Below, one piece after another: positions 16,071-24,347 of a DNA stretch of 64,000 bases (the stretch's first letter is position 1; the number at the start of each line of letters is the position of its first letter). Under the pieces are notes generated by a model. That model saw only the letters and a program-made list of their open reading frames with translations. It did no database searches and had not been told where the DNA came from. The position numbers and the translations under genes were made by a program. Location of the stretch: contig CAVOIB010000002.1 of NCBI GenBank assembly GCA_963695975.1, positions 434,001-498,000 on the forward strand, read 5' to 3'. The stretch is from JBBQVZ01 sp963695975 (GTDB taxonomy: Bacteria > Actinomycetota > UBA4738 > HRBIN12).

Positions 16071-16735
16071 GCGTGGTGTTCCCCTGTCGGGACGGCGACA
16101 ATCTCGTCGAGTAGATCCATCCCATCTTTCGCCATGATGACCGCGAGGTAGTCTCCCGTCTGGAAAGTACTCTCCGCGGTGGGGATGAATCCGCCGCCCC
16201 CACGCGAGACACCCGCGACCAGGATCTTCCCGCCGACGTTCACGTCGGAGACCTTCTTTCCAACGAGGTGGGGCGGGACCGGGACGCGGAGGCGCACCAG
16301 ATCTCCGCCGCCCATAGACTCACGGACCTCCTGACGGTCGTGGAATAGCATGAGCTGGATCTGCTTGATCCCCCACGTGGTGGTCGCCACGGTGGGGATG
16401 TTCAGTCGTTCGTAGATCTCTGCGCGACGAGGGTCGTAGATCCTCGCGATCACCTTCGGCACGTGGAAATGCTCCAAGGCGACCCGCGCTGAAACGATGT
16501 TCGAGTTGTCGCCGCTCGACACGGCGACGAAGGCCTCGGCCTCCCTTATCCCAGCCGCTTCCAAGACGTCCCGATCGAACCCGAGACCCACCATCGTCTT
16601 GGCCTTGTCGCCCGGGGGGTACTTGATGAAAGCCTCGGGGTTCTTATCGATGACGGTCACCTCATGACCGCCCTCGACGAGCTTCAACGACAGCTCAGAG
16701 CCGACACGTCCGCATCCCATGATGATCACCCGCAT
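16067..16735 (-). CDS. trkA: TrkA-type RCK potassium-uptake regulatory protein (first copy)
   Basis: 222 aa. RCK_N domain with VIIMGCGRVGSELSLKLVEGGHEVTVID and DNSNIVSARVALEHF, followed by an RCK_C domain (LVRLRVPVPPHLVGKKVSDVNV). Functions as a nucleotide-sensing regulatory subunit of a K+ transporter. It lies 12 nt downstream of the APC transporter gene and overlaps the second trkA copy by 4 nt (ATGA-type junction). No TrkH/KtrB pore gene is present in the window, so the APC protein is the natural partner. Confidence 0.9.
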   Translation of the reverse strand: MRVIIMGCGRVGSELSLKLVEGGHEVTVIDKNPEAFIKYPPGDKAKTMVGLGFDRDVLEAAGIREAEAFVAVSSGDNSNIVSARVALEHFHVPKVIARIYDPRRAEIYERLNIPTVATTTWGIKQIQLMLFHDRQEVRESMGGGDLVRLRVPVPPHLVGKKVSDVNVGGKILVAGVSRGGGGFIPTAESTFQTGDYLAVIMAKDGMDLLDEIVAVPTGEHHA

Positions 16736-16747
16736 CGGCCGCAGAGC

Positions 16748-19150
16748 CTACTTGACGTCTACGGCGTCCGCCATGTGAGATCGACGCGGACGCGGAGCGA
16801 AGTAGTACGGGACGATCGCCACATCGATGTGCGGGTATCGACCAAGCACCTTCGTGATCTTCCGGCTCGTCCGGTCGTGCAGGATCCGCTGCCTGAGCCT
16901 GGGGAAGTCGCGCCGTGGCATCACCACGGTGACCTCTGTTCCGTCCTTGGACAGCCGCAGCACGTCGTGTTCGAGTGAGCGGGCGACGTTCCGATCCCAG
17001 CACTCCACCAGGGCGAGCGGGATGGGGAGATGCTGCGACATCCAAACGTCCGCCAACACCGCCGCGTTGGCGGGGTCCACCGCGGCATGGAGGGCGGAGA
17101 CGTCGTTCGCGCCCAGGGTCTGGGCGTAGCGGATCGCGCGCACCGTCGCGCGGTCGAGCTTGTCCACGAGGACCACCGCCGTATGGGTCGCACTGGGGGC
17201 CAGGCGGACCGTCGCATGTCCATCGGCGCCTCTCGTCAAAGGGGGCACTCCGTCCGGATGGTCTCGCACGAGTGTCAGCCGCACCTGCTGGTAGGGGAGG
17301 AGGGCCCGGGCCAGACGTGTGCCGGCTCGCGACTCGGACAGGCGCTCCCATCGAGAGACCTGATGGGACACCGGTACCAGGATGTTGATGTCGCGGTCGG
17401 TCGGGAGCCCCCCGACGAAACCCGCCAATCGGTCACCTGACTCACCGTGACCTCGGAGGATCTTCAGCGTGACGTCGCCGAGGCCTGAAGAGCCCCAGGC
17501 CGTCTCCAGCTCGAGCGTTTTCATGTTGTCGTCCTCGATGTGCACCGCAAGGATCTGCTCGGCGCGGATCGTCTTCGCGTATCCGAGCGCGTGCACCATC
17601 TTCGCGTCGAACGCATCGACGAGGAGCACCACGATCGGTCGCCGGAAACCGTCGGGACCGAAGTGTTCGAGCGCGCCGCCCAGTTCCTCGTCCTCCCGCT
17701 CGTACTGATGATTCATCCGGACCAGCAGTGTCACCATCACGGGCACGAAAACCATCACCGCCCAGGCGCCGTGAGCGAACTTGGTGACCGCGATGACCAA
17801 GGTCACGATGGCAGTCGTCGCGGCCCCCAGCGCGTTGATGAACAGGCCCCGGCGCCATCCCGGCTCCTTCAGTCGCAGGTGGCGCTTCGACATCCCTGCC
17901 TGTGACAACGTGAAGGAGGTGAAGACCCCGATCGCGTAGAGCGGGATCAGCTTGGTCACGTCGGCCTGGAAGAGCACGACCAAGAACGTGGCCGCGATCG
18001 CGAGTCCGACGATCCCGTTCGAGAACACCAGCCGGTGGCCCCTCATCGTGAGCTGACGGGGCATGAAGTAGTCGCTTGCGTGGAAGTTCGCGAGGCGGGG
18101 GAAGTCGGCGAACGACGTATTGGCGGCGAGGATCAGGATCAGCATGGTCGCGGCTTGCAGCATCAGGAACATCGCGTATCCCGCGGGCCCCGTTCCGAAG
18201 ATGGCGCGTCCCACCTGGGAGATGACCGTCTTGGTTTCAGTCGGGACCACTTGGAGCTTCACCGTCAGGAACGACAGCCCCAGGAACATCACGCCGAGCA
18301 AGCTGCCCATCCACATCAGCGTCGTTCGAGCGTTCTTCCACTCGGGCGGCTTGAATGCCGGAACCCCGTTCGAGATCGCTTCCACCCCCGTGACGGCTGC
18401 GCCGCCCGACGCGAACGCATGCAGGATCAGGAAGATGGAGATCGCGCCGGCCGTGGCCGCGACGTCTGGCGGCGCCGGTACCGGGTGAAGGCTGCCGGTG
18501 AACGCCTGGAAGAGTCCCATGCCGAGGAGGATGAACATCATCACGATGAAGAAGTACGTCGGTACCGCGAACATCCGTCCGGAGTCGCGAACGCCACGGA
18601 GGTTGCCCCATGCGATGAACCAGATGAAGAAGACAGAGGCCCACACTCGATACGGATACAGCGCAGGAACAGCTGACGTGATCGCGGCGACCCCGGCGGC
18701 GACTGACACCGAGACCGTGAGCACGTAGTCCGTCAGGAGCGCGACGCCCGCGATCTGTGCCGGGAGGAGCCCGAAGTTGTCTTTGGTCACGATGTAGGCG
18801 CCACCTGCGCTCGGGTACGCCTTGATCGTCTGGCGGTACGAGAACAGCAGGATCGCGAGGATACCGAGGATCCCGAGCGTGATCGGCATGAGCATCCCGA
18901 ACGCGGCCAACCCGACGACGGGAACCGCCACCTTGAGGATCTCCTCGGTGGCATACGCCACGGAGGACAGGTTGTCCGAGGCGAACACGGCAAGGGCGGT
19001 GGGCTTCCCGAGTCGCTCGTGCGCGAGGTTGGCGGTGGGTAGGGCGGGTCCGAGCAACGCCCGTTTGAGTGCGTAGCCGCCACTCTTCGGGAGCGCCGTT
19101 CGACTGCCGGAAGTCGAGCGCTGAGCACGCGTGTCGCCGGCCGTCTTCAT
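16748..19150 (-). CDS. APC-superfamily transporter, KimA-like potassium importer
   Basis: 800 aa. About twelve membrane helices (about residues 50-475) with the family signature LAVFASDNLSSVAYATEEIL, SYRQTIKAYPSAGGAYIV and TDYVLTVSVSVAAGV, as in KimA/YdaO and related APC permeases. The C-terminal 300 residues hold two Usp-like repeats: PIVVLLVDAFDAKMVHALGYA and, later, HTAVVLVDKLDRATVRAIRYA. KimA-type proteins import K+ with protons; the assignment to potassium here rests on that similarity and on two adjacent trkA genes. An amino-acid substrate cannot be excluded. GGAG lies about 8 nt before the ATG at 19150. Divergent from the second sensor kinase. Confidence 0.8.
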   Translation of the reverse strand: MKTAGDTRAQRSTSGSRTALPKSGGYALKRALLGPALPTANLAHERLGKPTALAVFASDNLSSVAYATEEILKVAVPVVGLAAFGMLMPITLGILGILAILLFSYRQTIKAYPSAGGAYIVTKDNFGLLPAQIAGVALLTDYVLTVSVSVAAGVAAITSAVPALYPYRVWASVFFIWFIAWGNLRGVRDSGRMFAVPTYFFIVMMFILLGMGLFQAFTGSLHPVPAPPDVAATAGAISIFLILHAFASGGAAVTGVEAISNGVPAFKPPEWKNARTTLMWMGSLLGVMFLGLSFLTVKLQVVPTETKTVISQVGRAIFGTGPAGYAMFLMLQAATMLILILAANTSFADFPRLANFHASDYFMPRQLTMRGHRLVFSNGIVGLAIAATFLVVLFQADVTKLIPLYAIGVFTSFTLSQAGMSKRHLRLKEPGWRRGLFINALGAATTAIVTLVIAVTKFAHGAWAVMVFVPVMVTLLVRMNHQYEREDEELGGALEHFGPDGFRRPIVVLLVDAFDAKMVHALGYAKTIRAEQILAVHIEDDNMKTLELETAWGSSGLGDVTLKILRGHGESGDRLAGFVGGLPTDRDINILVPVSHQVSRWERLSESRAGTRLARALLPYQQVRLTLVRDHPDGVPPLTRGADGHATVRLAPSATHTAVVLVDKLDRATVRAIRYAQTLGANDVSALHAAVDPANAAVLADVWMSQHLPIPLALVECWDRNVARSLEHDVLRLSKDGTEVTVVMPRRDFPRLRQRILHDRTSRKITKVLGRYPHIDVAIVPYYFAPRPRRSHMADAVDVK

Positions 19151-19210
19151 ATCGTCGCTCCAACCTTCCGCTTGTTCACTCTTAGCGTCGGCGTCTCGCC
19201 GTGAGCGATG

Positions 19211-19260
19211 CGTGAAAGCGGAGCGTCTAGGCGTGAAGATGCCGTGAAAGCGGCTAGCGT
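19211..19260 (+). promoter_or_regulatory. Promoter of second sensor kinase with CGTGAA direct repeats
   Basis: Three CGTGAA repeats at 19211-19216, 19232-19237 and 19243-19248 are spaced by 21 and 11 bp, close to two and one helical turns, so they face the same side. A TAGCGT hexamer (19255-19260) ends 6 nt before the ATG. The 11-bp spaced direct repeat is typical of PhoB/OmpR-family binding sites and resembles the actinobacterial GGTGAAC pho-box. Autoregulation by the regulator at 20712 is inferred. Confidence 0.5.
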
Positions 19261-19266
19261 TGGGCC

Positions 19267-20715
19267 ATGAAGCTCAAGGGCCTGTTCCGAACGGTGCGTC
19301 CTGCCTCCGTCGCTTGGATCGTCGCCGCCGGCGTGGGATTCCCCGCGATTGCCACTGCGCTCACCGCCGCGATCAACAGGAGTAGCGGCGTGACGGCGGT
19401 ATCGCTCTACTTGCTAGCCGTCGTCCTCGCCGCTGCGATCGGAGGTGTTTGGGGCGGGTTGCTCGCCGCGGCCCTGTCGTTCGCGGGATACGTCTTCTTC
19501 TTCACCGCCCCGCGGTTCACGTTCCGGGTCGCCGCCGTCGAAGATGTGGTGGCCGCCGTTGTGCTGTTGCTGGTTGCCCTGGTCGTTGGGTTGCTTGTGG
19601 CGCGCGTGCTGGACGAACGCGAGCGCACCGAACGTCGAGAGCGCGAGGCGCGCCTCCTGGGGTACCTTGCTGCCAAGCTACTCTCCGGCGAGCCGCTCTC
19701 TCGCGTCCTCGATGACTTCGCGCAGGCGTTGCTCGATCCCTTCGAACTCGCCAGGTGTGAGGTCCGTGCCAAGCTCGATGATGAAGAGATCCGGGCGACC
19801 GCGACCCGTCCATCCGCATCGCCAGAACCGGGACCGACGGAGACGGTCCCGATCGTCATCGGCGAGACATCGTTCGGGACCGTTAGAGCGGTGCGCCGCC
19901 CTGGAGCACATGCGTTCACATCAACCGATCAGGCCCTGCTCGAGGCGACGGCGAGGCAGGCAGCGCTCGCGATCGAGCGCGCTCGTCTTGACATGAGGGT
20001 GAGAGGTGCACAGCTCGACGCGGAAACCAACCAACTCCGCGCAGCGTTGTTCTCGAGCGTCACGCACGATCTACGAACACCGCTTGCCTCGATCAAGGCG
20101 GCCGTAACCAGCCTGCTCTCGGAGGAGGCGATCCACGACGCTGCGCAGCAACACGAGCTCCTCACGATGGTGCTCGAGGAAACCGACCGCCTGAACCGCG
20201 TCGTCGGCAACCTGATGGACCTGGCGAAGATCCGGGCCGGCGCGCTCGAGCCGATGCGAGAGGCTGCGGCCGTCGACGAACTCGTGCAGACGGTCGTCGC
20301 TCGTATGCGGGTGCAGCTGTCGGATGTCAACGTGCGGTTCAACGTCCGACCCGACCTGCCCGACGTGTTCGTCGACCCCGTCCAGATCGATCAGGTCCTG
20401 ACTAACCTGATTGAGAACGCCGCACTGCATTCCCCGGCTGGAGGGGAGGTGGTGATCTCCGCGGCAACGTTCCAGGACGTGGTTCAGGTACGCGTGATGG
20501 ACCGAGGTAAGGGGATCGCGCCCAGTGAGCGTGAACGCGTCTTCGAGGCCTTCTATCGCGGCGATGCAGCGCCCGAGCGACCGGGGAGCGGGCTCGGGCT
20601 CGCGATCGCACGCGCGATCGTCGTTGGTCACGGCGGGCGGATCTGGGTGGAGGGCGCGCCCGGTGGTGGAACGGTCGTGGTGTTCGAACTCCCGGTGTTG
20701 AACGGGAAGCGATGA
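19267..20715 (+). CDS. Second KdpD-C-type sensor histidine kinase
   Basis: 482 aa. Four short helices (about residues 15-115) of DUF4118 type including FAGYVFFFTAPRFTF, then a reduced GAF-like region (about 130-235) and HisKA with His in LFSSVTHDLRTPLASIK. The N box is LTNLIENAALHS and the G boxes are DRGKGIAP and PGSGLGLAIA. Same architecture as the kinase at 7566-9110, so the two are probably paralogues. It lacks the KdpD N-terminal domain. It forms an operon with the response regulator (ATGA overlap at 20712). It probably controls the neighbouring APC transporter genes in response to ion or turgor stress; this is inference. Confidence 0.85.
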   Translation: MKLKGLFRTVRPASVAWIVAAGVGFPAIATALTAAINRSSGVTAVSLYLLAVVLAAAIGGVWGGLLAAALSFAGYVFFFTAPRFTFRVAAVEDVVAAVVLLLVALVVGLLVARVLDERERTERREREARLLGYLAAKLLSGEPLSRVLDDFAQALLDPFELARCEVRAKLDDEEIRATATRPSASPEPGPTETVPIVIGETSFGTVRAVRRPGAHAFTSTDQALLEATARQAALAIERARLDMRVRGAQLDAETNQLRAALFSSVTHDLRTPLASIKAAVTSLLSEEAIHDAAQQHELLTMVLEETDRLNRVVGNLMDLAKIRAGALEPMREAAAVDELVQTVVARMRVQLSDVNVRFNVRPDLPDVFVDPVQIDQVLTNLIENAALHSPAGGEVVISAATFQDVVQVRVMDRGKGIAPSERERVFEAFYRGDAAPERPGSGLGLAIARAIVVGHGGRIWVEGAPGGGTVVVFELPVLNGKR

Positions 20716-21401
20716 CCAAGGTCTTGGTGGTGGACGACGAGCCCCAGATCCGACGGGCCCTCCGGACCAGCTTGGCGGCGCACGGGTACGAGGTGACGGC
20801 CGTCGGCACGGGCGAGGAGGGTGTGCTCGGCGTTGCGGACTCGTCTCCCGACCTAGTGTTGCTCGACCTCGGGCTCCCCGATATGGACGGCACCGACGTC
20901 GTGCGCCGCGTGCGTGCCTTCTCGGACGTGCCCGTGATCATCCTGTCCGTTCGCGAGGCGCCGCACGACAAGGTGGCGGCGCTCGACGCCGGCGCGGACG
21001 ACTTCGTCACGAAACCGTTCGCGATGGAGGAGTTGCTCGCCCGCGCGCGCGCGGCTCTCCGCCGGCGCGGGACGGAGGGGCCGCCGATCCCCGAGCTTGC
21101 GTTCGGTGGGCTCCGGGTGGACCTTGCGAGGCGGCTGGTGACGAGGGACGGCGTGGTCGTCCACCTGACGCCGACCGAGTACGGGCTCCTCGAGGCGCTC
21201 GTCTCGAACCCGGGGAAACTGCTCACCCACCAGTGGTTGCTCCGGAAGGTGTGGGGGCAGGGCTATGGGTCGGAGACGACCTACCTGCGGACGTACGTCC
21301 GCGCCTTGCGGAAGAAGCTGGGCGACGACGCGGCAGCCCCGGCACTGATCCTGACCGAACCCGGCGTCGGGTACCGGTGGGTGGGGGAGCCCTCGGCGTA
21401 G
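20712..21401 (+). CDS. OmpR/PhoB-family response regulator (KdpE paralogue)
   Basis: 229 aa. Receiver: KVLVVDDEPQIRRAL, LVLLDLGLPDMDG with the phospho-acceptor Asp, ILSVRE, and DDFVTKPFA. The winged helix holds HLTPTEYGLLEALVSNPGKLL, WGQGYGSETTYLRTYVRALRKKL (positions about 175-197) and TEPGVGYRW, very close to the KdpE at 6859-7569. It overlaps the kinase stop by 4 nt. Its TAG stop is part of a TAGAAT hexamer that lies 8 nt before the next gene. Confidence 0.9.
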   Translation: MTKVLVVDDEPQIRRALRTSLAAHGYEVTAVGTGEEGVLGVADSSPDLVLLDLGLPDMDGTDVVRRVRAFSDVPVIILSVREAPHDKVAALDAGADDFVTKPFAMEELLARARAALRRRGTEGPPIPELAFGGLRVDLARRLVTRDGVVVHLTPTEYGLLEALVSNPGKLLTHQWLLRKVWGQGYGSETTYLRTYVRALRKKLGDDAAAPALILTEPGVGYRWVGEPSA

Positions 21402-21404
21402 AAT
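21399..21404 (+). promoter_or_regulatory. Putative -10 for leaderless APC transporter mRNA
   Basis: TAGAAT overlaps the stop codon of the regulator gene and ends 8 nt before the GTG start at 21413, which has no Shine-Dalgarno. This spacing would place the transcription start at or next to the GTG. Confidence 0.4.
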
Positions 21405-21412
21405 CCGCCCGC

Positions 21413-23779
21413 GTGTCCACGACCACCCAACCAGCCTCCGACTCGGGCAAGGGTGTCTTCAAGCGCGTCCTGGTCGGCCGGGCCGTCGCCAGCAACCGGC
21501 TCGAACACACCTTGTTGCCCAAGGTCCTGGCGCTCCCCGTGTTCTCGTCCGACGCGTTGTCCTCCGTGGCCTACGCGACCGAGGAGATCCTTCGGGTGCT
21601 CCTCGTTGCGAGCGCCGGTACCGTGGCGCTCGCAATGCCGATCTCGCTCGCGATCGGCGCGCTCCTGATCATCGTCGTGTCGTCATACCGCCAGACGGTG
21701 AAGGCGTACCCGAGTGGAGGCGGCGCCTACATCGTGAGCAAGGACAACCTCGGGGTCCTGCCCGGCCTGGTGGCGGCGGCGGCGCTCCTCACCGACTACG
21801 TCCTCACCGTTTCGGTGTCCGTGGTCGCCGGGGTGTTCGCGATGACCTCGGCGCTCCCGAGCCTCGCCCCCTTCAAGGTGGAGCTCTCCCTCGGGTTCGT
21901 CCTGCTGATCACGCTCGCCAATCTCCGCGGTGTACGGGAGTCGGGGACGCTCTTCGCCGTTCCCACCTACGCGTTCATCCTGTCGATCCTCGTCCTGATG
22001 GTCGTCGGGCTCGGCAAGTGCCTGTTCGGCGGGTGCCCCGTCGTGACTGACCCGGTTCCTCCCGCGCCCGAGCTCGCGACGGCTGTGACGACGGTTGGCT
22101 TGTTCGTGATCCTTCACGCGTTCTCCTCGGGGTCGACCGCGCTCACCGGCGTCGAGGCGATCTCCAACGGCGTGCCGGCGTTCCGGCGACCGCAATCCAG
22201 GAACGCCTCCGAGACCCTGCTGATCATGGGGGTGATCTCGGTCACGATGTTCCTGGGGATCTCGTTCCTCGCGACGCATATCGCGGGGATCACCGTGAGC
22301 GACGAGCGATCGGTCGTCGGACAGATCGCCCGCGCGGTTTTCGGTGGCGGGTTCCTCTTCTACTTCGTGCAGTTCTTCACGACCGCGATCCTGGTGCTCG
22401 CAGCGAATACCTCCTATCAGGACTTCCCGCGGCTCTCCTCGATCCTCGCGCGGGACCGGTTCATGCCACGACAGTTCGCCAACCGGGGGGACCGGCTGGT
22501 CTTCTCGAACGGCGTGATCGTGCTCGCGGCGTTCGCGGGGTTGCTGATCGTGGCGTTCGACGCCGACCTGAACCGGTTGATCCAGCTCTACGTGGTGGGC
22601 GTGTTCACGTCATTCACGCTCTCGCAGACGGGCATGGTGCGCCACTGGCTCAAGGAGAAGCACAAGGGCGACGACGCCGCGAAGGGATGGCAGCGCTCGA
22701 TCGTGATCAACGCGATCGGTGCCGCTGCGACGTTCCTGGTCCTGATCATCGTCACGTACACGAAGTTCGCGGAGGGGGCGTGGATCGTGATCGTGGCGAT
22801 GCCGATCATCGTCTTCATCTTCTACTCGATCCACCGCCATTACCTGTCGATCATGGCGCAGCTCCGCCGAGGAACCGTCACGCCGGGCGACTTCGGGGCG
22901 AACCATGTGGTCCTGCTGGTGCGCGACCTCGGCCCATCGACGGCCGAGGCTCTCGGGTACGTGCGGTCGTTCCGTCCTCAGGACGTACACGCCGTCTTCC
23001 CCACCCTCGGCGACACCGTGCCGGTGGAGATCCAGGATCGTTGGCGCGCGTTCGCCGGAGGGGACCACGATCTGGAGCCGCTCCCCATGCGCGGGAGCGA
23101 CCTTCTGAGCGCGACACGCGCCTACCTCCATGCGCTCGAGCGCGAGCCGAACGATTTCGTGACCGTGATCGTCCCGGAGGAGATCCGGGAGTCGCTCTTC
23201 GGCTACCTGGTCCGGCGCCGGAGCCTGGTCCGATTGAAGGCGGGGCTGCTGCGGGAGCCGAACGTCGTCGTGACCGACGTGCCGGTGATCGTGAACGACG
23301 GGGGACCGGTGGGGGTCGATGCCCGACCGTTGATCCCCCAGCGGACGATCACCCTGGTCTTCGTCTCGACGGTGAACGACGCGACGATCCGAGCCGTCAA
23401 CTACGCCCATTCGATCGGCGCGGCCGAGACACGGGCGATCTACTTCGACCTGGATCCCGACGAGGCGCACCGTCTGGAGCAGCAGTGGTTCGACCGGCGC
23501 TTGGGGATCCCGCTCGACATCGTGGAGGCGCCCTTCCGCGACCTCACGGGGCCGATGCTCGACGAAGTACGGCGCTTCACGGTCCGCTCGGACACGGTGG
23601 TGAACGTCGTCGTCCCTGAGTTCCTGGTGAACAAGTGGCGGCACTACCTGCTGCACAATCAGAACGCGCTGTTCATCAAGCGGCTCTTCCTCTATGAGGA
23701 ACGGGCGGTGCTCTCGAGCGTGCCGTTCATCGTCATGGATCCGCGGGACGAACGACGCGCCGCACGCGCGGAGGCATGA
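21413..23779 (+). CDS. Second APC-superfamily, KimA-like transporter
   Basis: About 788 aa. Same architecture as the protein at 16748-19150. About twelve helices include LPVFSSDALSSVAYATEEIL, SYRQTVKAYPSGGGAYIVSKDN and TDYVLTVSVSVVAGV. A C-terminal cytoplasmic region has two Usp-like repeats (HVVLLVRDLGPSTAEALGYV and ITLVFVSTVNDATIRAVNYA). GTG 21413 is chosen because the earlier in-frame sequence overlaps the regulator gene in another frame. No trkA gene accompanies this copy. K+ import is inferred from KimA similarity and the KdpE/KdpD-type neighbours. Confidence 0.8.
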   Translation: MSTTTQPASDSGKGVFKRVLVGRAVASNRLEHTLLPKVLALPVFSSDALSSVAYATEEILRVLLVASAGTVALAMPISLAIGALLIIVVSSYRQTVKAYPSGGGAYIVSKDNLGVLPGLVAAAALLTDYVLTVSVSVVAGVFAMTSALPSLAPFKVELSLGFVLLITLANLRGVRESGTLFAVPTYAFILSILVLMVVGLGKCLFGGCPVVTDPVPPAPELATAVTTVGLFVILHAFSSGSTALTGVEAISNGVPAFRRPQSRNASETLLIMGVISVTMFLGISFLATHIAGITVSDERSVVGQIARAVFGGGFLFYFVQFFTTAILVLAANTSYQDFPRLSSILARDRFMPRQFANRGDRLVFSNGVIVLAAFAGLLIVAFDADLNRLIQLYVVGVFTSFTLSQTGMVRHWLKEKHKGDDAAKGWQRSIVINAIGAAATFLVLIIVTYTKFAEGAWIVIVAMPIIVFIFYSIHRHYLSIMAQLRRGTVTPGDFGANHVVLLVRDLGPSTAEALGYVRSFRPQDVHAVFPTLGDTVPVEIQDRWRAFAGGDHDLEPLPMRGSDLLSATRAYLHALEREPNDFVTVIVPEEIRESLFGYLVRRRSLVRLKAGLLREPNVVVTDVPVIVNDGGPVGVDARPLIPQRTITLVFVSTVNDATIRAVNYAHSIGAAETRAIYFDLDPDEAHRLEQQWFDRRLGIPLDIVEAPFRDLTGPMLDEVRRFTVRSDTVVNVVVPEFLVNKWRHYLLHNQNALFIKRLFLYEERAVLSSVPFIVMDPRDERRAARAEA

Positions 23780-23780
23780 C

Positions 23781-24341
23781 GTGGACCGAGCGGCCGCCGT
23801 CGCGTTCTGCCGGGAGAAGTGCCTCAAGGACACCACGGTGAGGCACCTGATCTCGGTCGAAGGCGTCATGCGGGCGCTCGCCGCCCGGTTCGGAGAAGAC
23901 GCCGACCTCTGGGGGCTCACCGGCCTCTTCCACGACCTGGACCAGGATCACACGGGCGACGACGGCGCGGGTCACGCAGAGATGGCGGCCGGCTGGCTCC
24001 GCGAGGAAGGCGTCGACGAGCGGATCGTGAACGGGGTGCTCGCGCATGCGTACGAGGCCTACCGCACGGATCTGATGTCGCGCGCCGTCGTGCACGCCGA
24101 TGCGGTGGCGGGGTTGTTGGTGGCCTCCGCGCTGGTCCGTCCGGAGCGAGCCGCCGGGATGAAGGTCTCCTCCGTCAAGAAGAAGCTGAAGGAGAAGGCG
24201 TTCGCGCCGGGGGTGAACCGGGCCGAGATCACGGACGTCGAGGCGTCGATCGGCCTTCCGCTGGACGAGTTCATCGCCGTGTCCATCGAAGGCTTGCAGT
24301 CGGTCGCGCCCGAGATCGGGCTCGCGTCGCCCGACAACTAG
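23781..24341 (+). CDS. HD-domain protein
   Basis: 186 aa, GTG start with GGAGGC upstream, 1 nt after the transporter stop. A compact HD hydrolase fold: VRHLISVEGVMRALA (first His), LTGLFHDLDQDHTG with the HD pair, HAEMAAGWL, LAHAYEAYR and VHADAVAGLL. HD proteins of this size are metal-dependent phosphohydrolases acting on nucleotides. The substrate is unknown. Its coupling to a KimA-like transporter makes turnover of a signalling nucleotide conceivable, but nothing in the sequence proves it. Confidence 0.75.
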   Translation: MDRAAAVAFCREKCLKDTTVRHLISVEGVMRALAARFGEDADLWGLTGLFHDLDQDHTGDDGAGHAEMAAGWLREEGVDERIVNGVLAHAYEAYRTDLMSRAVVHADAVAGLLVASALVRPERAAGMKVSSVKKKLKEKAFAPGVNRAEITDVEASIGLPLDEFIAVSIEGLQSVAPEIGLASPDN

Positions 24342-24347
24342 TCTGGC

